The notes under the pieces were generated by a model that saw only the letters and a list, made by a program, of their open reading frames with translations, was not told where the DNA came from and did not search any database. The position numbers were made by a program, and so were the translations under genes. Of a stretch of 64,000 bases of DNA, positions 45,655 to 56,639 are shown piece after piece (positions within the stretch are counted from its first letter, which is position 1; every line of letters starts with the position of its first letter). This DNA is from Omphiscola glabra (lineage: Eukaryota; Mollusca; Gastropoda; Lymnaeidae). The DNA lies in NCBI GenBank assembly GCA_964017045.1, contig OZ024801.1:34397257-34461256 (forward strand). The letters run 5' to 3'.

Positions 45655-46375
45655 TATTTGTTGTTCCGCGGTCGTCATATAGAAATAAAGTTATATTTTA
45701 CTCTATTTTTTTAAAAGTACTCTTATGAATACTTTACATAATTACCATGATGCGCAAATGTTTCTGTCACACATTTGCGCACCGTCGTCCACCATAAACG
45801 TTTAATTCATGAAATGTATTCCTAGAAAGAGCGACCTAGCTTCCCAAACCGCACTAATCTGCCTCCTCCTGTCTCAGACGCTTTTCACACCTCGGAAATT
45901 ATTTTAATGGACCCAATCCAACACGGACTTTGGCGTCATTGGGGCCTTAATTTATTGGAGTCTAGTGCCATTCCGACAGTTTAGTGTATCCGTCAGAGCT
46001 GAGGAAAGGGGGGGGGGGGAAAGAGGACTTCCATAATCACGTGGTCAAAGATTTACGATGTTTAGCTTTTTTCTTCTTCTTCTTCCTTCCAAAGATTTAT
46101 TTTATAGATTATAAATCAATCACAAAATACGGAGCCATTGTCATTTTTTATTGCTCAAATATAAAAAAAAAAAGAAAGAAAAAAAAATGAAGAAAAGAAA
46201 CGGATATTTCGACTCTGGGTTGCAGATTTTTTCTGTGTCAGATCTTAACGTTAAGGTACAATTTTATCTCAGCTCTTTTTCGATATCAAACGTCTTAACC
46301 GGACACTTGTTCTAAAGCAATGTGGCATAGTCATGGCAGTTTATTAATGTCTGGTGTCAGTTCTCATGTCAGAAG
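45655..46375. other. Spacer
   Basis: No feature recognised apart from A/T and G runs. Confidence 0.4.
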
Positions 46376-46379
46376 CAAA

Positions 46380-46740
46380 GTTGGACGGCCAATCAACCAA
46401 CGGACGGCCAACCAACGGCCGGCCAATAAACCAACGGACGGCCAATCAACCAACGGACGGCCAACCAACGGACGGCCAACAAACGGAAGGCCAATCAACG
46501 GCCGGCCAATCAACCAACGGACGGCCAATCAACCAACGGACCGCCAACCAACAAACGGCCAACCAACGGAAGGCCAATCAACGGCCGGCCAATCAACCAA
46601 CGGCCGGCCAATCAACCAACGGCCGGCCAATCAACCAACGGACGGCCAACCAACGGACGGCCAATAAACCAACGGACGGCCAACCAACGGACGGCCAACC
46701 AACGGACGGCCAACCAACGGACGGCAACCAAAGGAAGGCC
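46380..46740 (+). repeat. Minisatellite of ccaacggacggccaa words
   Basis: Irregular units of 14-19 bp such as accaacggacggcc and aatcaaccaacggacggcc. Q/N/T/G-rich frames are translations of the repeat. Confidence 0.93.
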
Positions 46741-47049
46741 AAACTAAAAACCGCTTTAAAACAAATTCAATGTTAGGATGGAATAAAGAGCTTTTGAACA
46801 AACTTCTTCTTTGCCAGATAATCTAAATGTCATTTAACTCTCAAACCAAAAAAACTCTTGAATTCTTTTTCTTAAAAATAGGTTACTCCCTCAATCATGA
46901 AGAATATACATATATCAATCAATCTGTGATTTCAACCAAAAGAAAATCCTAATTTCGCACAGACTACCTGTATTATAACAAATTGAAGGCACACATACTT
47001 GCATCTTACTTTTCTCTCATAGTTCGTAAGTTGCTTGGAAAACTACATA

Positions 47050-47320
47050 ATACGAGACGGTTAACATAGCGGCTAACATAGCGGTTAACATAGCGGTTAA
47101 CATAGTGGCTAACAGCGGCTGTCAGCGGCTAACATAGCGGCTGACATAGCGGCTAACATAGTGGCTAACATAGCGGCTGACATAGCGGCTAACATAGTGG
47201 CTAACATAGTGGCTAACATAGCGGCTATCAGCGGCTAACATAGCGGCTGACATAGTGGCTTACATAGCGGCTTACATAGCGGCTAACATAGCGGCTAACA
47301 TGGAGGCTAACATAGCGCTT
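47050..47320 (+). repeat. 12-bp minisatellite
   Basis: Units gcggctaacata and gcggctgacata with gtgg variants. Confidence 0.93.
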
Positions 47321-47567
47321 GGATAGGGTTTATTTTGATACCAATCTCATTTTTATTGCATTGAGAAAATATTTAGAAAAAAAATGCAATTTCAAGTGTG
47401 ATGTTTTTGAGTTCAGTATCACTATCACGAGAGGATTCGCTTCAAAATCTTCACAACTTTGTCAAAGAAAGTCAATTATTCAGAGCGTGGTCTTAAAATG
47501 TCACTGCAAATATTAAGACGTTTAATGAGGCGGTCATTGAGTTTTTTAACCAACAAATTTTTGCATG

Positions 47568-48250
47568 TCATTGGTGTGATCCAAGGTCATTGGTGGTGAT
47601 CTACGTCATTGGTGGTGATCTACGTCATTGGTGGTGATCTACGTCATTGGTGGTGATCTACGTCATTGGTGTGATCCGTGTCAATGGTGGTGATCTACGT
47701 CAATGGTGTGATCCATGTCATTGGTGGTGATCTACGTCATTCGTGTGATCCATGTCATTGATGGTGATCTACGTCATTCGTGTGATCCATGACATTGGTG
47801 TTGATATACGTCATTGGTGTGATCCATGTCATTGTGATCTACGTCATTTGTGTGATCCATGTCATTGGTTGTGATCAATGTTCCCTCTAAGGTTTGCTGG
47901 TTCGTGTGCAAAATCATAAAGTTGTGTGCAAAGTTTTACTTTGCAGAGTGCAGCGTATCTGTTCAAATGTATTTTTATAAAAATTTGCTGCGCGGCATCT
48001 GTGAGGTAGCCGCGCAGCCGCGCAGCTTAAAGGGAACATTCGTTGTGATCTACGGCATTGGTGTGATCCATGTCATTGGTGTTGATGGTTGATCCATGTC
48101 ATTGGTCGTGATCTACGTCATTGGTGTGATCCATGTCATTGGTGTGATCCATGACCATGTCATCATTGGTGGGGATCTACGACATTGGTGTGATCCATGT
48201 GATTGGTGTTGATCCATGTCATTGGCCGTGTTCCATATCTTTGGTGGGGA
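47568..48250 (+). repeat. 17/18-bp minisatellite interrupted by a MITE
   Basis: Alternating ggtgtgatccatgtcatt and ggtggtgatctacgtcatt units. The insertion at 47876-48041 splits the array. Confidence 0.93.
47876..48041. mobile_element. MITE of CAATGTTCCCTCTAA type inside the array
   Basis: 166 bp with ends caatgttccctctaa and ttaaagggaacattc, flanked on both sides by gttgtgat (47868-47875 and 48042-48049), a perfect 8-bp target duplication. The interior holds ccgcgcagccgcgcagc. hAT superfamily by target length and ends. Confidence 0.85.
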
Positions 48251-48361
48251 TCCACCCGTTACAATAGAATGTTATTAAGCCGTATTTCAAATGACTTTTA
48301 TTTCAAACTTCCAGGAAACAAAGATTTCTTATCTGCAAATTCATCTCATCCAGTTGTAAAA

Positions 48362-48925
48362 CAAACGTTGTTGAGCCATGGTGTGTTAGAGCAGCCTTGT
48401 TGAGTCATGGTGTGTTACAGAAGCCTTGTTGAGCCATGGTGTGCTACAGAAGCCTTGTTGAGTCATGGTGTGTTAGAGCAGCCTTGTTGAGTCATGGTGT
48501 GCTGCAGAAGCACTGTTGAGTCATGGTGTGCTACAGAAGCCTTGTTGAGTCATGGTGTGCTACAGAAGCCTTTTTAAGTCATGGTGCGTTACAGAAGCCT
48601 TGTTGAGTCATGATGTGCTACAGAAGCCTTGTTGAGTCATGGTGTGCTGCAGAAGCCTTGTTGAGTCATGGTGTGCTACTGAAGCCTTGTTGAGTCATGG
48701 TGTGCTACAGAAGCCTTGTTGAGTCATGATGTGCTATAGAAGACTTTTTAAGTCATGGTGCGTTACAGAAGCCTTGTTGAGTCATGATGTGCTACAGAAG
48801 CCTTGTTGAATCATGATGTGTTACAGAAGCCTTGTTGAGTCATGATGTGATACAGAAGACTTTTTAAGTCATGGTGCGTTACAGAAGTCTTGTTGAGTCA
48901 TGGTGTGCTACAGAAGTCTTGCGTC
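48362..48925 (+). repeat. 29-bp minisatellite, about 19 copies
   Basis: Unit gttgagtcatggtgtgctac plus agaagcctt, with gatg and tttttaag variants in recurring order. Confidence 0.95.
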
Positions 48926-49087
48926 CAGAAGCTCACTATTTGCTGGTTGAATGAGGTTTTCACCATTTTGAAATCAGCCATGCAAGGTTACAGCCAATCA
49001 TGCACTGCTAGTAATGGATGTTTTGAGCAGCTTAAGATCACAGCTCATTCTAAAGACTTTACTAATAAAACTAAGTGCAGTTAGCTA

Positions 49088-49550
49088 TGTATAAAAGGTT
49101 CTGGTTCTGGTTCGGTACGTTGCTGCATCCATATACTGGCATATGTGCAACGGTTGGGGAAGCGATGTTGCCAATCTAACGGCCCCTAGCAGATGCCAGG
49201 GCGGCCTTGAAGCTTTCGATCGTTGTCGAGTTCACGGCGGTATTGTCCAGGTTGTTCCAAGCAATTATGGTGCGTGGAAAGAATGACTGCTTATGTTGCA
49301 CTGTGTTACTCCGAGGCACAGTGAAGCATTTGTTATTGTTTCGGGTGTAATTTCTCATGGGGTTGTCAGATGTTAAGTCAGTGTTAAGTGACCGTTTGGC
49401 TCTAATTAATCGGCCTGGCTTCTGTGGGGGTAAGATAATTGTTTGCTGGGATGGCCGGAATTAGCCCCATGGCCATTTTATATAAGAATGTTAGGCGGAT
49501 CTTTCCTCGTCTGTCCTTGAGAGTGGGGATGTCAAATCTGTTTAAAAGGC
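49088..49550 (-). pseudogene. LINE (family C) reverse-transcriptase C-terminus and 3' UTR
   Basis: The minus strand reads FNRFDIPTLKDRRGKIRLTF, then LYKMAMGLIP, a stop at the start of a decayed stretch, then RNYTRNNNKCFTVPRSN, SFFPRTIIAWNNLDN and SFKAALASARGR. This is the conserved end of non-LTR reverse transcriptases. The UTR matches 25.3 and 36.06 kb and ends with repeats of cagaac. Frameshift and stops show it is dead. Confidence 0.85.
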
Positions 49551-49936
49551 CAGTGACGTAGCCAGGCGTGGTGGTTTTATAGTGATGCTTGTTAGTGACT
49601 GCTCAAAGTTTAAATCAACTTTTTTTTCTCACTTCAAGATGTGTGGCAATTAAAAAAAAATCCTCTATTTTAATTAGGTGCCGACAATCAAAACGTTACA
49701 TGATTTAATTATATACTTAATTTTAATTAAAAAAACGTATTCCTGATAAAATGCCACAACGCCCCCCCCCCCCTAAATCTCCCAAACCTTTCAGCACCGG
49801 CCACTTTTTAAAGACATGCTCATTTAAATGATGTTTGTGTCGGTAGGCCCTGAATCATTGCACTCAAAACTGTTCGGCGACGAAAAATATTTATTTTTAA
49901 ATGTATTAAATGGGTTTGTAATGACGGCTTCGCCGA

Positions 49937-50016
49937 GAGTTGTGTGTTTGTGTGTGTGTGTGTGTGTTTGTGTGTATGTGTGTGTGTGAGTGCGTGTGTT
50001 TTTGTGTTTGTGTGTG

Positions 50017-50057
<41 letters not shown>
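49937..50057 (+). repeat. TG-rich microsatellite
   Basis: (tg)n with interspersed t and a. Confidence 0.97.
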
Positions 50058-50329
50058 CTTCCGGGCGACATCAAATATAAATTTGTTTGCAATGGCGGGT
50101 CATAAATAGAGCGGTGACAAGCAAAACCTTCACCTGAATTATAAAGGCGACCTCTTCCCAAAAAAGGTATATACATATGTATATTAATAATTTAGATTAA
50201 AAGTAAAGGTTTTGGCTCACCCTTGAAGATGTCAACGAAGGCGGGTGCCCCCCTCTGCCCCCATCACATTCTGCGCTACTGTTAACGAAGGATCAATCTT
50301 CATCATCTCGTTTGTACTTTTGATCGTCA

Positions 50330-50930
50330 ACCCGCCCTGCAAATATCAGCCTGATATATACTAACATAAATATCAGCCTGATATATACTAACATAAATAT
50401 CAGCCTGATACATAGGAACACAAATATCAGCCTGATATATACTAACTCAAATATCAGCCTGATATATACTAAGACAAATATCAGTCTTATATATACTAAG
50501 ACAAATATCAGCCTGATATATAATAACACAAATATCAGCCTGATATATACTAACACAAATATCAGCCTGATATATACTAACACAAATATCAGCCTGATAT
50601 ATACTAACTCAAATATCAGCCTGATATATACTAACACAAATATCAGCCTGATATATACTAACTCAAATATCAGCCTGATATATACTAACACAAATATCAG
50701 CCTGATATATACTAACTCAAATATCAGCCTGATATATACTAACTCCAATATCAGCCTGATATATACTAACTCAAATATCAGCCTGATATATACTAACTCA
50801 AATACCAGCCTGATATATACTAACTCAAATATCAGCCTGATATATAGTAACTCAAATATCAGCCTGATATATACGAACTCAAATATCAGCCTGATATATA
50901 CTAACTCAAATATCAGACTCATATTAATAT
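50330..50930 (+). repeat. 27-bp minisatellite with a palindrome in each unit, about 22 copies
   Basis: Unit caaatatcagcctgatatat plus actaact. ATATCAG-C-CTGATAT is a perfect inverted repeat in nearly every copy. Because 27 is divisible by 3, the minus strand has a 209-codon frame of LIFELVYIR-like repeats that is not a gene. Confidence 0.96.
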
Positions 50931-51283
50931 CCTGTAACGTTTGAAGTCATCAGCACAAGTTAAAGCTAAACCAATCTATCTGTTTAAGTTAAAGCTATAC
51001 CAATCTATCTGTCTCGGGCCGTACTCAATAGATTTCCCTCTTGTCAACCTGTCACCTGTAGAATGGAGACATTCTCGGTTATTCTCAATTACATTTGTCA
51101 TTTTTATGTTCAAGCTAAACAAGAGCTCAACGCAACAACGTTACAGCTGTTAGATCTGCGGGGCGTGATGCGTTAATTTCCACACCAGCGGACCTTTCAC
51201 GCCGTCTGAGATCGAAATGTAACGTCACACAGCCGGTAGACTGAACAGAATGCCCCCCTTTTTGTAACGCACGACCTCTGAAA

Positions 51284-51470
51284 CAGTGGCGTAGTGAGGG
51301 GGGAGCAAGGGGGGCATCATGCCCCGGGCGCTACTCACAAAGGGGCGCCAAATGGTATATTTTACTATATTGTATGGTTTTCGAATGGCGGGGGCGGGGC
51401 GCTAAAAAGGTATTGGGGGCGCTAAAAAGGTATTGTGCCCCGGGCGCGAGTTAAGCTCGCTACGCCACTG
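51284..51470. mobile_element. MITE, 187 bp, with perfect target duplication
   Basis: Ends cagtggcgtagtgagg and cgctacgccactg, flanked by CTCTGAAA at 51276-51283 and 51471-51478. Sister copy at 31949-32133. Confidence 0.92.
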
Positions 51471-51774
51471 CTCTGAAAACGGTGCTATGACGCAGGCGCT
51501 ATATCGTCTGGTCTTCTCAGTGTGAGCTTGTTGTTTTTCGATCATTTTGATGGTTTGTTTTATTCACTGTCCAGAGAAGTAGTTCAGTTTCTCTCTCTTT
51601 TGATATCTTTACGCTTACGAAAGATTATCTTTGATCATTAAGTCGTGAACCCCGCTTAAACGGACCCAATATTTTATGGGAGGAGCAGTCTATTCAGCTT
51701 TGAATAATGAAGACATATTGAAAGGATCGCAGTTTGGCTGTGTGCGTGCTCGTGGCTTTGTAGTTTGTTTTATG

Positions 51775-52124
51775 ATGGCTGATTTTTAATATGTATATTA
51801 TGATGGCTGATTTTAGTATACATGATGGGTGAATTTAGGATACATGATGGCTGATTTTTGGATATATGATTGCATAATTTAAGATAAATGATGGCAAATC
51901 TTAGTATATAATGGCAGATTTTAGGATATATGACAGATTTTAGGAATATTATGGCTGATTTTAGGAATATTACGGCTGATTCTAGGAATATTATGGGTGA
52001 TTTTATGAATATTATGGCTGATTTTATGAATATTATGGCTGATTTTAAGAATATTATGGCTGATTTTAGGTATATTATGGCTGATTTTAGGAATAGTATG
52101 GCTGATTTTTATATGATGAAAGAT
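51775..52124 (+). repeat. 21-bp minisatellite
   Basis: Units atggctgattttaggaatat plus t, more diverged at the 5' end. Confidence 0.92.
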
Positions 52125-52582
52125 TTTTGAGCTGGAGAAATAATTTCGCGTTTAACTTGTTCCAGTATAAAATGTTTCTCCACATGCTGCAAATAATTAA
52201 ATACAATCTTTTTAAAAACACATTTCCATTTACTTCAACTGCTCTCAACCTTGGGTCGCGACCCCTTTGGGAGTCGCCTAAGACCATCTGAAAAAACATA
52301 TACTCTACAGTTTTAAAGTAGAAACGAAAATAAGTATGTGGCTGGGGGTCGCCACAACATGAGGAACTGTATGAAAGGGTCGCGGCGTTAGAAAGGTTGA
52401 GAACCACTGCCATAGACTGTAATTAAATTCTGCCATCTAGCTACGATAAACTAACGCCACAAGGCGCTCTAACGCGAGACAAAGACAACGCATACATGCT
52501 TAAATTCATGCACTTTTCCCCGTGTGACAACATCCGCAGATAATCACTATTCATTTTTTGTCCTACCCTCCCACGATAGGTA
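52125..52582 (+). repeat. Left arm of a 450-bp inverted repeat
   Basis: Matches the reverse complement of 53641-54079 nearly throughout: ttttgagctggagaaata, ttaacttgttccagtataaa and aatgaatagtgattatctgc (in complement). Contains an OposCharlie-like MITE. Confidence 0.9.
52236..52409. mobile_element. OposCharlie/URR-like hAT MITE, copy 2
   Basis: Inner words gggtcgcgaccccttt, agtcgcctaagaccatctga and gtcgccacaacatgaggaac; right end ggttgagaaccactg. Inside the left arm of the inverted repeat. Confidence 0.8.
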
Positions 52583-52805
52583 GACCGTTTGGGAGTACTT
52601 TGACCATGACGTCACGGTCACGTCACTCTGTGACACCTATCAAACTCCTATCTCTCACCACTTAAAACATAATCTTATTACCATTTGTCACTTACCGAAC
52701 CAGAAGGAACTAAAACTTAGGTTATTAAATAGTATATAGAATGAGAGAAGTTGAGACATAAATAGATTCATAAATGTAGCCTGCTTATATGTTGGCATCC
52801 GTCAC

Positions 52806-53340
52806 AAGGTGACGATGGTATGGAATTCGCAGGACGAAATCCACAAGGCCTGGAATTCTTCTTATATGATTATAAGCTGGTTCCCAACAGCAACTCGCCT
52901 CCCTCCACGCCGCTGGATAGCCCCACTGGAACATCATGTGGATGGTGCAGCTTGGCACCAGTGGCGTCGCATGAGTTGTCGGAATGTTTCATTGTATCAA
53001 TGTTATCCGCCTTTCGGGACTCCATCTCCGGGTTTGAATTCAGAGTTTCCATCTCTTAGATGAGTTGCCGTCCAAGGTTAACGAGTCCCATCTCTTAGAT
53101 GAGTTGCCGTCCAAGGTTAACGAGTCCCATCTCTTAGATGAGTTGCCGTCCAAGGTTAACGAGTCCCATCTCTTAGATGAGTTGCCGTCCAAGGTTAACG
53201 AGTCCCATCTCTTAGATGAGTTGCCGTCCAAGGTTAACGTGTCCCATCTCTTAGATGAGTTGCCGTCCAAGGTTAACGAGTCCCATCCACCCGGGGTGCT
53301 GGTGGTGTTTTTGCTTGACTGGGCTTTGGTGGGGATTTAA
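52806..53340. repeat. Family R interspersed repeat carrying a 39-bp minisatellite
   Basis: Shares ggaatgtttcattgtatcaa, ggactccatctccgggtttg and the stretch to cccatccacccggggt with 58600-58810. Within it the 39-bp segment is expanded. Confidence 0.8.
53056..53285 (+). repeat. 39-bp minisatellite, six copies
   Basis: Unit gatgagttgccgtccaaggt plus taacgagtcccatctctta. The same segment is single or double in the family R copy at 58.6-58.8 kb. Confidence 0.96.
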
Positions 53341-53550
53341 CTCCATACCATCAACTTGAGATTTGCTAAAACCATAGCACAAAAACAATGCTGCTCTGTC
53401 TTAGATTTCAGATATTATAAAAAACTAAGAGTTCTCCAAGAAAGAAGCCAATGCCTTCTGTCTGATAGGAGAAATAATATGTTCAGAAATTTAAATTCAT
53501 GCGACTGAATTTTATAAGAAAAAAATAATTTCTAAGGTTACTATATCTCT

Positions 53551-53596
53551 CTCTCACTCTCTCTCTTTCACACACACACCAGCTCTCTCTTTTTTC

Positions 53597-53638
<42 letters not shown>
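53551..53638 (+). repeat. CT then AT microsatellite
   Basis: (ct)n passing into (at)n, ends at the inverted-repeat arm. Confidence 0.97.
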
Positions 53639-53640
53639 GC

Positions 53641-54079
53641 TACCTGTCGTTGGAGGGTAGGACAAAAAATGAATAGTGATTATCTGCGGATGTTGTCACA
53701 CGGGGAAAAGTGCATGAATTTAAGCATGTATGCGTTGTCTTTGTCTCGCGTTAGAACGCCTTGTTGCGTTAGTTTATCGTAGCTAGATGGCAGAATTTAA
53801 TTACAGTCTATGGCCGTGGCTCTCAACCTTTCTAACGCCGCGACCCTTTCATACAGTTCCTCATGTTGTGGCGACCCCCAGCCCCATACTTATTTTCGTT
53901 TCTACTTTATAACTGTAGAGTATATGTTTTTTCAGATGTTCTTAGGCGACCCAAGGTTGAGAGCAGTTGAAGTAAATGGAAATGTGTTTTTAAAAAGATT
54001 GTATTTATTTATTTGCAGCATGTGGAGAAACATTTATACTGGAACAAGTTAAACGCGAAATTATTTCTCCAGCTCAAAA
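53641..54079 (-). repeat. Right arm of a 450-bp inverted repeat
   Basis: Reverse complement of 52125-52582; about 1.06 kb of loop between the arms. Contains an OposCharlie-like MITE copy. Confidence 0.9.
53814..53969. mobile_element. OposCharlie/URR-like hAT MITE, copy 3
   Basis: Words ctctcaacctttctaacgcc, gttcctcatgttgtggcgac and ggcgacccaaggttgagagc. Counterpart of copy 2 in the opposite arm. Confidence 0.75.
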
Positions 54080-54084
54080 TTCTT

Positions 54085-54240
54085 TTTATATATATATATA
54101 TCCCTATCTATCTCTCTCACTCTCTTTCTTTTTTTCCTTCCTTCCCTTTCTTCCTTCCTTCCTTCCTTCCCTTCCTTCCTTCCCTTCCTTCCTTCCTTTA
54201 CTTCATTCCCTCCCTTCATTCCATCCTTCCTTTCTTTTTT

Positions 54241-54276
<36 letters not shown>

Positions 54277-54280
54277 GAAC
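54085..54280 (+). repeat. Polypyrimidine tract: (ttcc)n and (tttc)n
   Basis: Almost pure C/T on the plus strand for nearly 200 bp. Confidence 0.97.
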
Positions 54281-54538
54281 CCAAGAACCACCTTTAAATA
54301 TGGGGACATTTTTGGTGGCCCTAAAAAGGGCCTTGAAATAAAGTAACTATAAGCTATACATTAGCTATTTGCAATTTATGTGTGTGCACCCTCCCTGGTG
54401 CGACGTTGAGCCTGCGTCCTGGCCTCCTTCTTCCTTCCTTTTGTGGTCCCGGTCGCGGTCTAGTGGTTTTGAGACGTCGCCGGGTTTTTATTCTTAGTTG
54501 GACATGATCACGGGATGTGGGCTTGATTGTCTTGGTAA

Positions 54539-54544
54539 TTTATT
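54539..54544 (-). terminator. Candidate poly(A) signal of the orphan frame
   Basis: AATAAA on the minus strand, about 46 bp downstream of the stop at 54590. Confidence 0.45.
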
Positions 54545-54589
54545 TATACGTCCATCTCGCGGGGTTTCTTGAGAAAGTTGACTTCATTC

Positions 54590-55288
54590 TTAGCAGCTTG
54601 TCATAAGCCGCTGGAAGATGACCTCTAATATTAGGGTCATCATGCTTAACGCAATCATCCCGAACACTTGCTCCAGGGATGGTTTTTGCGTGGGGATGAC
54701 CGGTGGCCGCCATTGTAGCGCCACGGTCAGGATCGGGGGAGGCGCTTCCTGTGCGTCAGGCAAGCGCCTCTCATCGAATGTTTCCGGGGAAGCTTGTTCC
54801 CCGGTACTTGAATTATCCTCCGCGGTAGATTCAGTTTTCTTCACATCCACGAGACTTGATTTGTCGAGACTTTGAGATACTTGAGATGTGTTCGGATCCA
54901 CGGTGATGGGGTTTCGCGGCCCGACTGGTGCATCATAATCTGGTATGCAGAGCTTCTTCTTTCGACCTCTGCGAGTGGGCTGCCAGTCGGCCATTTCATT
55001 TCCGGAAGGAGCACGTTTTTGTTCAGGATCTATCATCTTTGGCCCCCTCATCCTAACATTTCGAGGTGGACTTGCAATGGGGGGATCCTGATGGTGCTCA
55101 GAGTGAGGCTCGGTTACGCGGGCGATCTGGGGATCCTGGGAGGGCGGCTTTTCCCTGCCCTTTCGCTTCTTGCAGGGAATGCATCGGCTCATCAGATTAT
55201 TTAGCCGTGCTCTTAACCGCGCTAGGCATCTGTGCCTACGGGAAGATCCCGGTCGTCGTTCAATATCAATATTCATTCTTACACACAT
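54590..55288 (-). CDS. Unrecognised protein, possibly tail-anchored
   Basis: 232 codons from the first ATG (55288) to TAA (54592-54590); the frame opens further upstream only to a TGA at about 55336. It is the longest frame downstream of VSP that is not a repeat. The N-terminus is strongly basic (RRHRCLARLRARL, then CIPCKKRKGREK), the middle is Pro/Ser/Glu-rich and probably disordered, and one hydrophobic segment (VFGMIALSMMTLILEVIF) sits about seven residues from the C-terminus, the layout of a tail-anchored protein. GC content and composition differ from the AT-rich neighbours. A poly(A) signal follows and a CRE palindrome precedes. No known family recognised; an unusual retroelement ORF1 or pseudogene is possible. 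Confidence 0.45.
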   Translation of the reverse strand: MCVRMNIDIERRPGSSRRHRCLARLRARLNNLMSRCIPCKKRKGREKPPSQDPQIARVTEPHSEHHQDPPIASPPRNVRMRGPKMIDPEQKRAPSGNEMADWQPTRRGRKKKLCIPDYDAPVGPRNPITVDPNTSQVSQSLDKSSLVDVKKTESTAEDNSSTGEQASPETFDERRLPDAQEAPPPILTVALQWRPPVIPTQKPSLEQVFGMIALSMMTLILEVIFQRLMTSC

Positions 55289-55402
55289 ATTTTTTTTGAC
55301 GCACCGGGTCACAGAGGCACACTTCTCTGCTCAGTTGGAAGTCTCAGGGCGGACCTCCGAGACGGCAGCGTTTTCTTGTAACAGGCGCCGCCAGTGGACT
55401 AA

Positions 55403-55410
55403 TGACGTCA
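55403..55410. promoter_or_regulatory. CRE palindrome TGACGTCA
   Basis: Perfect cAMP-response-element palindrome 115 bp upstream of the ATG at 55288 (minus strand), in a short GC-richer stretch. A chance match is possible. Confidence 0.35.
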
Positions 55411-55419
55411 TAGAAGCAT

Positions 55420-55980
55420 TTCTTCGGAACTGCTCGAGTATTATCGGCTCCACTTGCTAACGGGAACCAATGAAAACACTACCAAAAACAAGTTTAGCTA
55501 ACACAAAACATTGAGCCACAAGTTAATTATACACATGTTCTGTTCAGCATCTCTTCAATATTGGTTAGGGGGCTATACAAAATGGTCATATTAATAATTA
55601 CAACAGCAATATAACAATTAAAAAAGTATTTTAACACTCTGATTGTTTCAGATTTAGTGAACATTAAGTACTTATTTCGTATTATTAATTATGTAATGTT
55701 CAGTCCCGTATTCTACAAATGTAAATTGTTGCCAGTTAGAAGCACGTAAGCTCCATTAAATGCAAAATGTTTCTTTATTTTCTAATTTAAATTTAAAGAC
55801 GTCATGCGAACACGTTCTTATTTCACTCATCTATGTGTAGTTTACAAATCTTCTTCTCTGTTTAATTGAATGGCAAATCTATTAATAGATTAAATTATAA
55901 TTTAAACAAACATGAATTTTTTTTTTTCTTTAAAAGTATTGCATTCATAATTGTGCGCGTGGTAACAAAAGGCACAAATT
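55420..55980. other. AT-rich spacer upstream of orphan frame
   Basis: No feature recognised. Confidence 0.4.
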
Positions 55981-55984
55981 AAAT

Positions 55985-56145
55985 GGTGCGCAACTTTTCT
56001 TTCACTTTCTAACACTACTCTCACCGTGCGCACATTTAGTGGTGTGCAACTTTTCTTTCACTTTCTAACACTACTGTCACCGTGCATACATTTAGTAGAG
56101 TGCAACTTTTCTTTCACTTTCTAACACTACTGTCACCGGTTACGT
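55985..56145 (+). repeat. 57-bp tandem repeat, three copies
   Basis: The unit contains gcaacttttctttcactttc and taacactactgtcaccgtg. Confidence 0.93.
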
Positions 56146-56261
56146 ACAAAGATTATCAACCTCATCAAAATATCAAACAAACAGACAACCAAACGCTGAT
56201 ATAATTATCATGGTGAGATGATGAGTCACAAATTTAGTCAAATAGAAAGCTGGTCTTAAAC

Positions 56262-56572
56262 AGATTGGCACAATGCTAAAAAGCTGTACACTACCACACA
56301 GACTGGCACAATGCTAAAAAGCTGTACTCTACCACACAGACTGGCCCAATGCTAAAAAGCTGTACCCTACCACACAGACTGGCACAATGCTAAATAGCTG
56401 TACCCTACCTCACAGACTGGCACAATGCTAAAAATATGTACACTACTACACAGACTGGCACAATGCTAAAAAGCTGTGCACTACCACACAGACTGGCACA
56501 ATGCTAAAAAGCTGTACTCTACTACACAGACTGGCACAATGCTAAAAAGCTGTACTCTACTACACAGACTCA
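56262..56572 (+). repeat. 38-bp minisatellite, about eight copies
   Basis: Unit cagactggcacaatgctaaa plus aagctgtactctaccaca. Confidence 0.95.
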
Positions 56573-56639
56573 TGAATTGATACAGTGACAACCGCGATCA
56601 ACAAAACAATTTTCCAATCACATCTCCCTCCCCACCCCG

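Noticed and set aside
49551..50281. Possible MITE from cagtgacgtagcc to gcgctactg
   Set aside because: The ends are suggestive, but the interior is 0.7 kb of mixed sequence with a microsatellite and the flanks do not form a target duplication.
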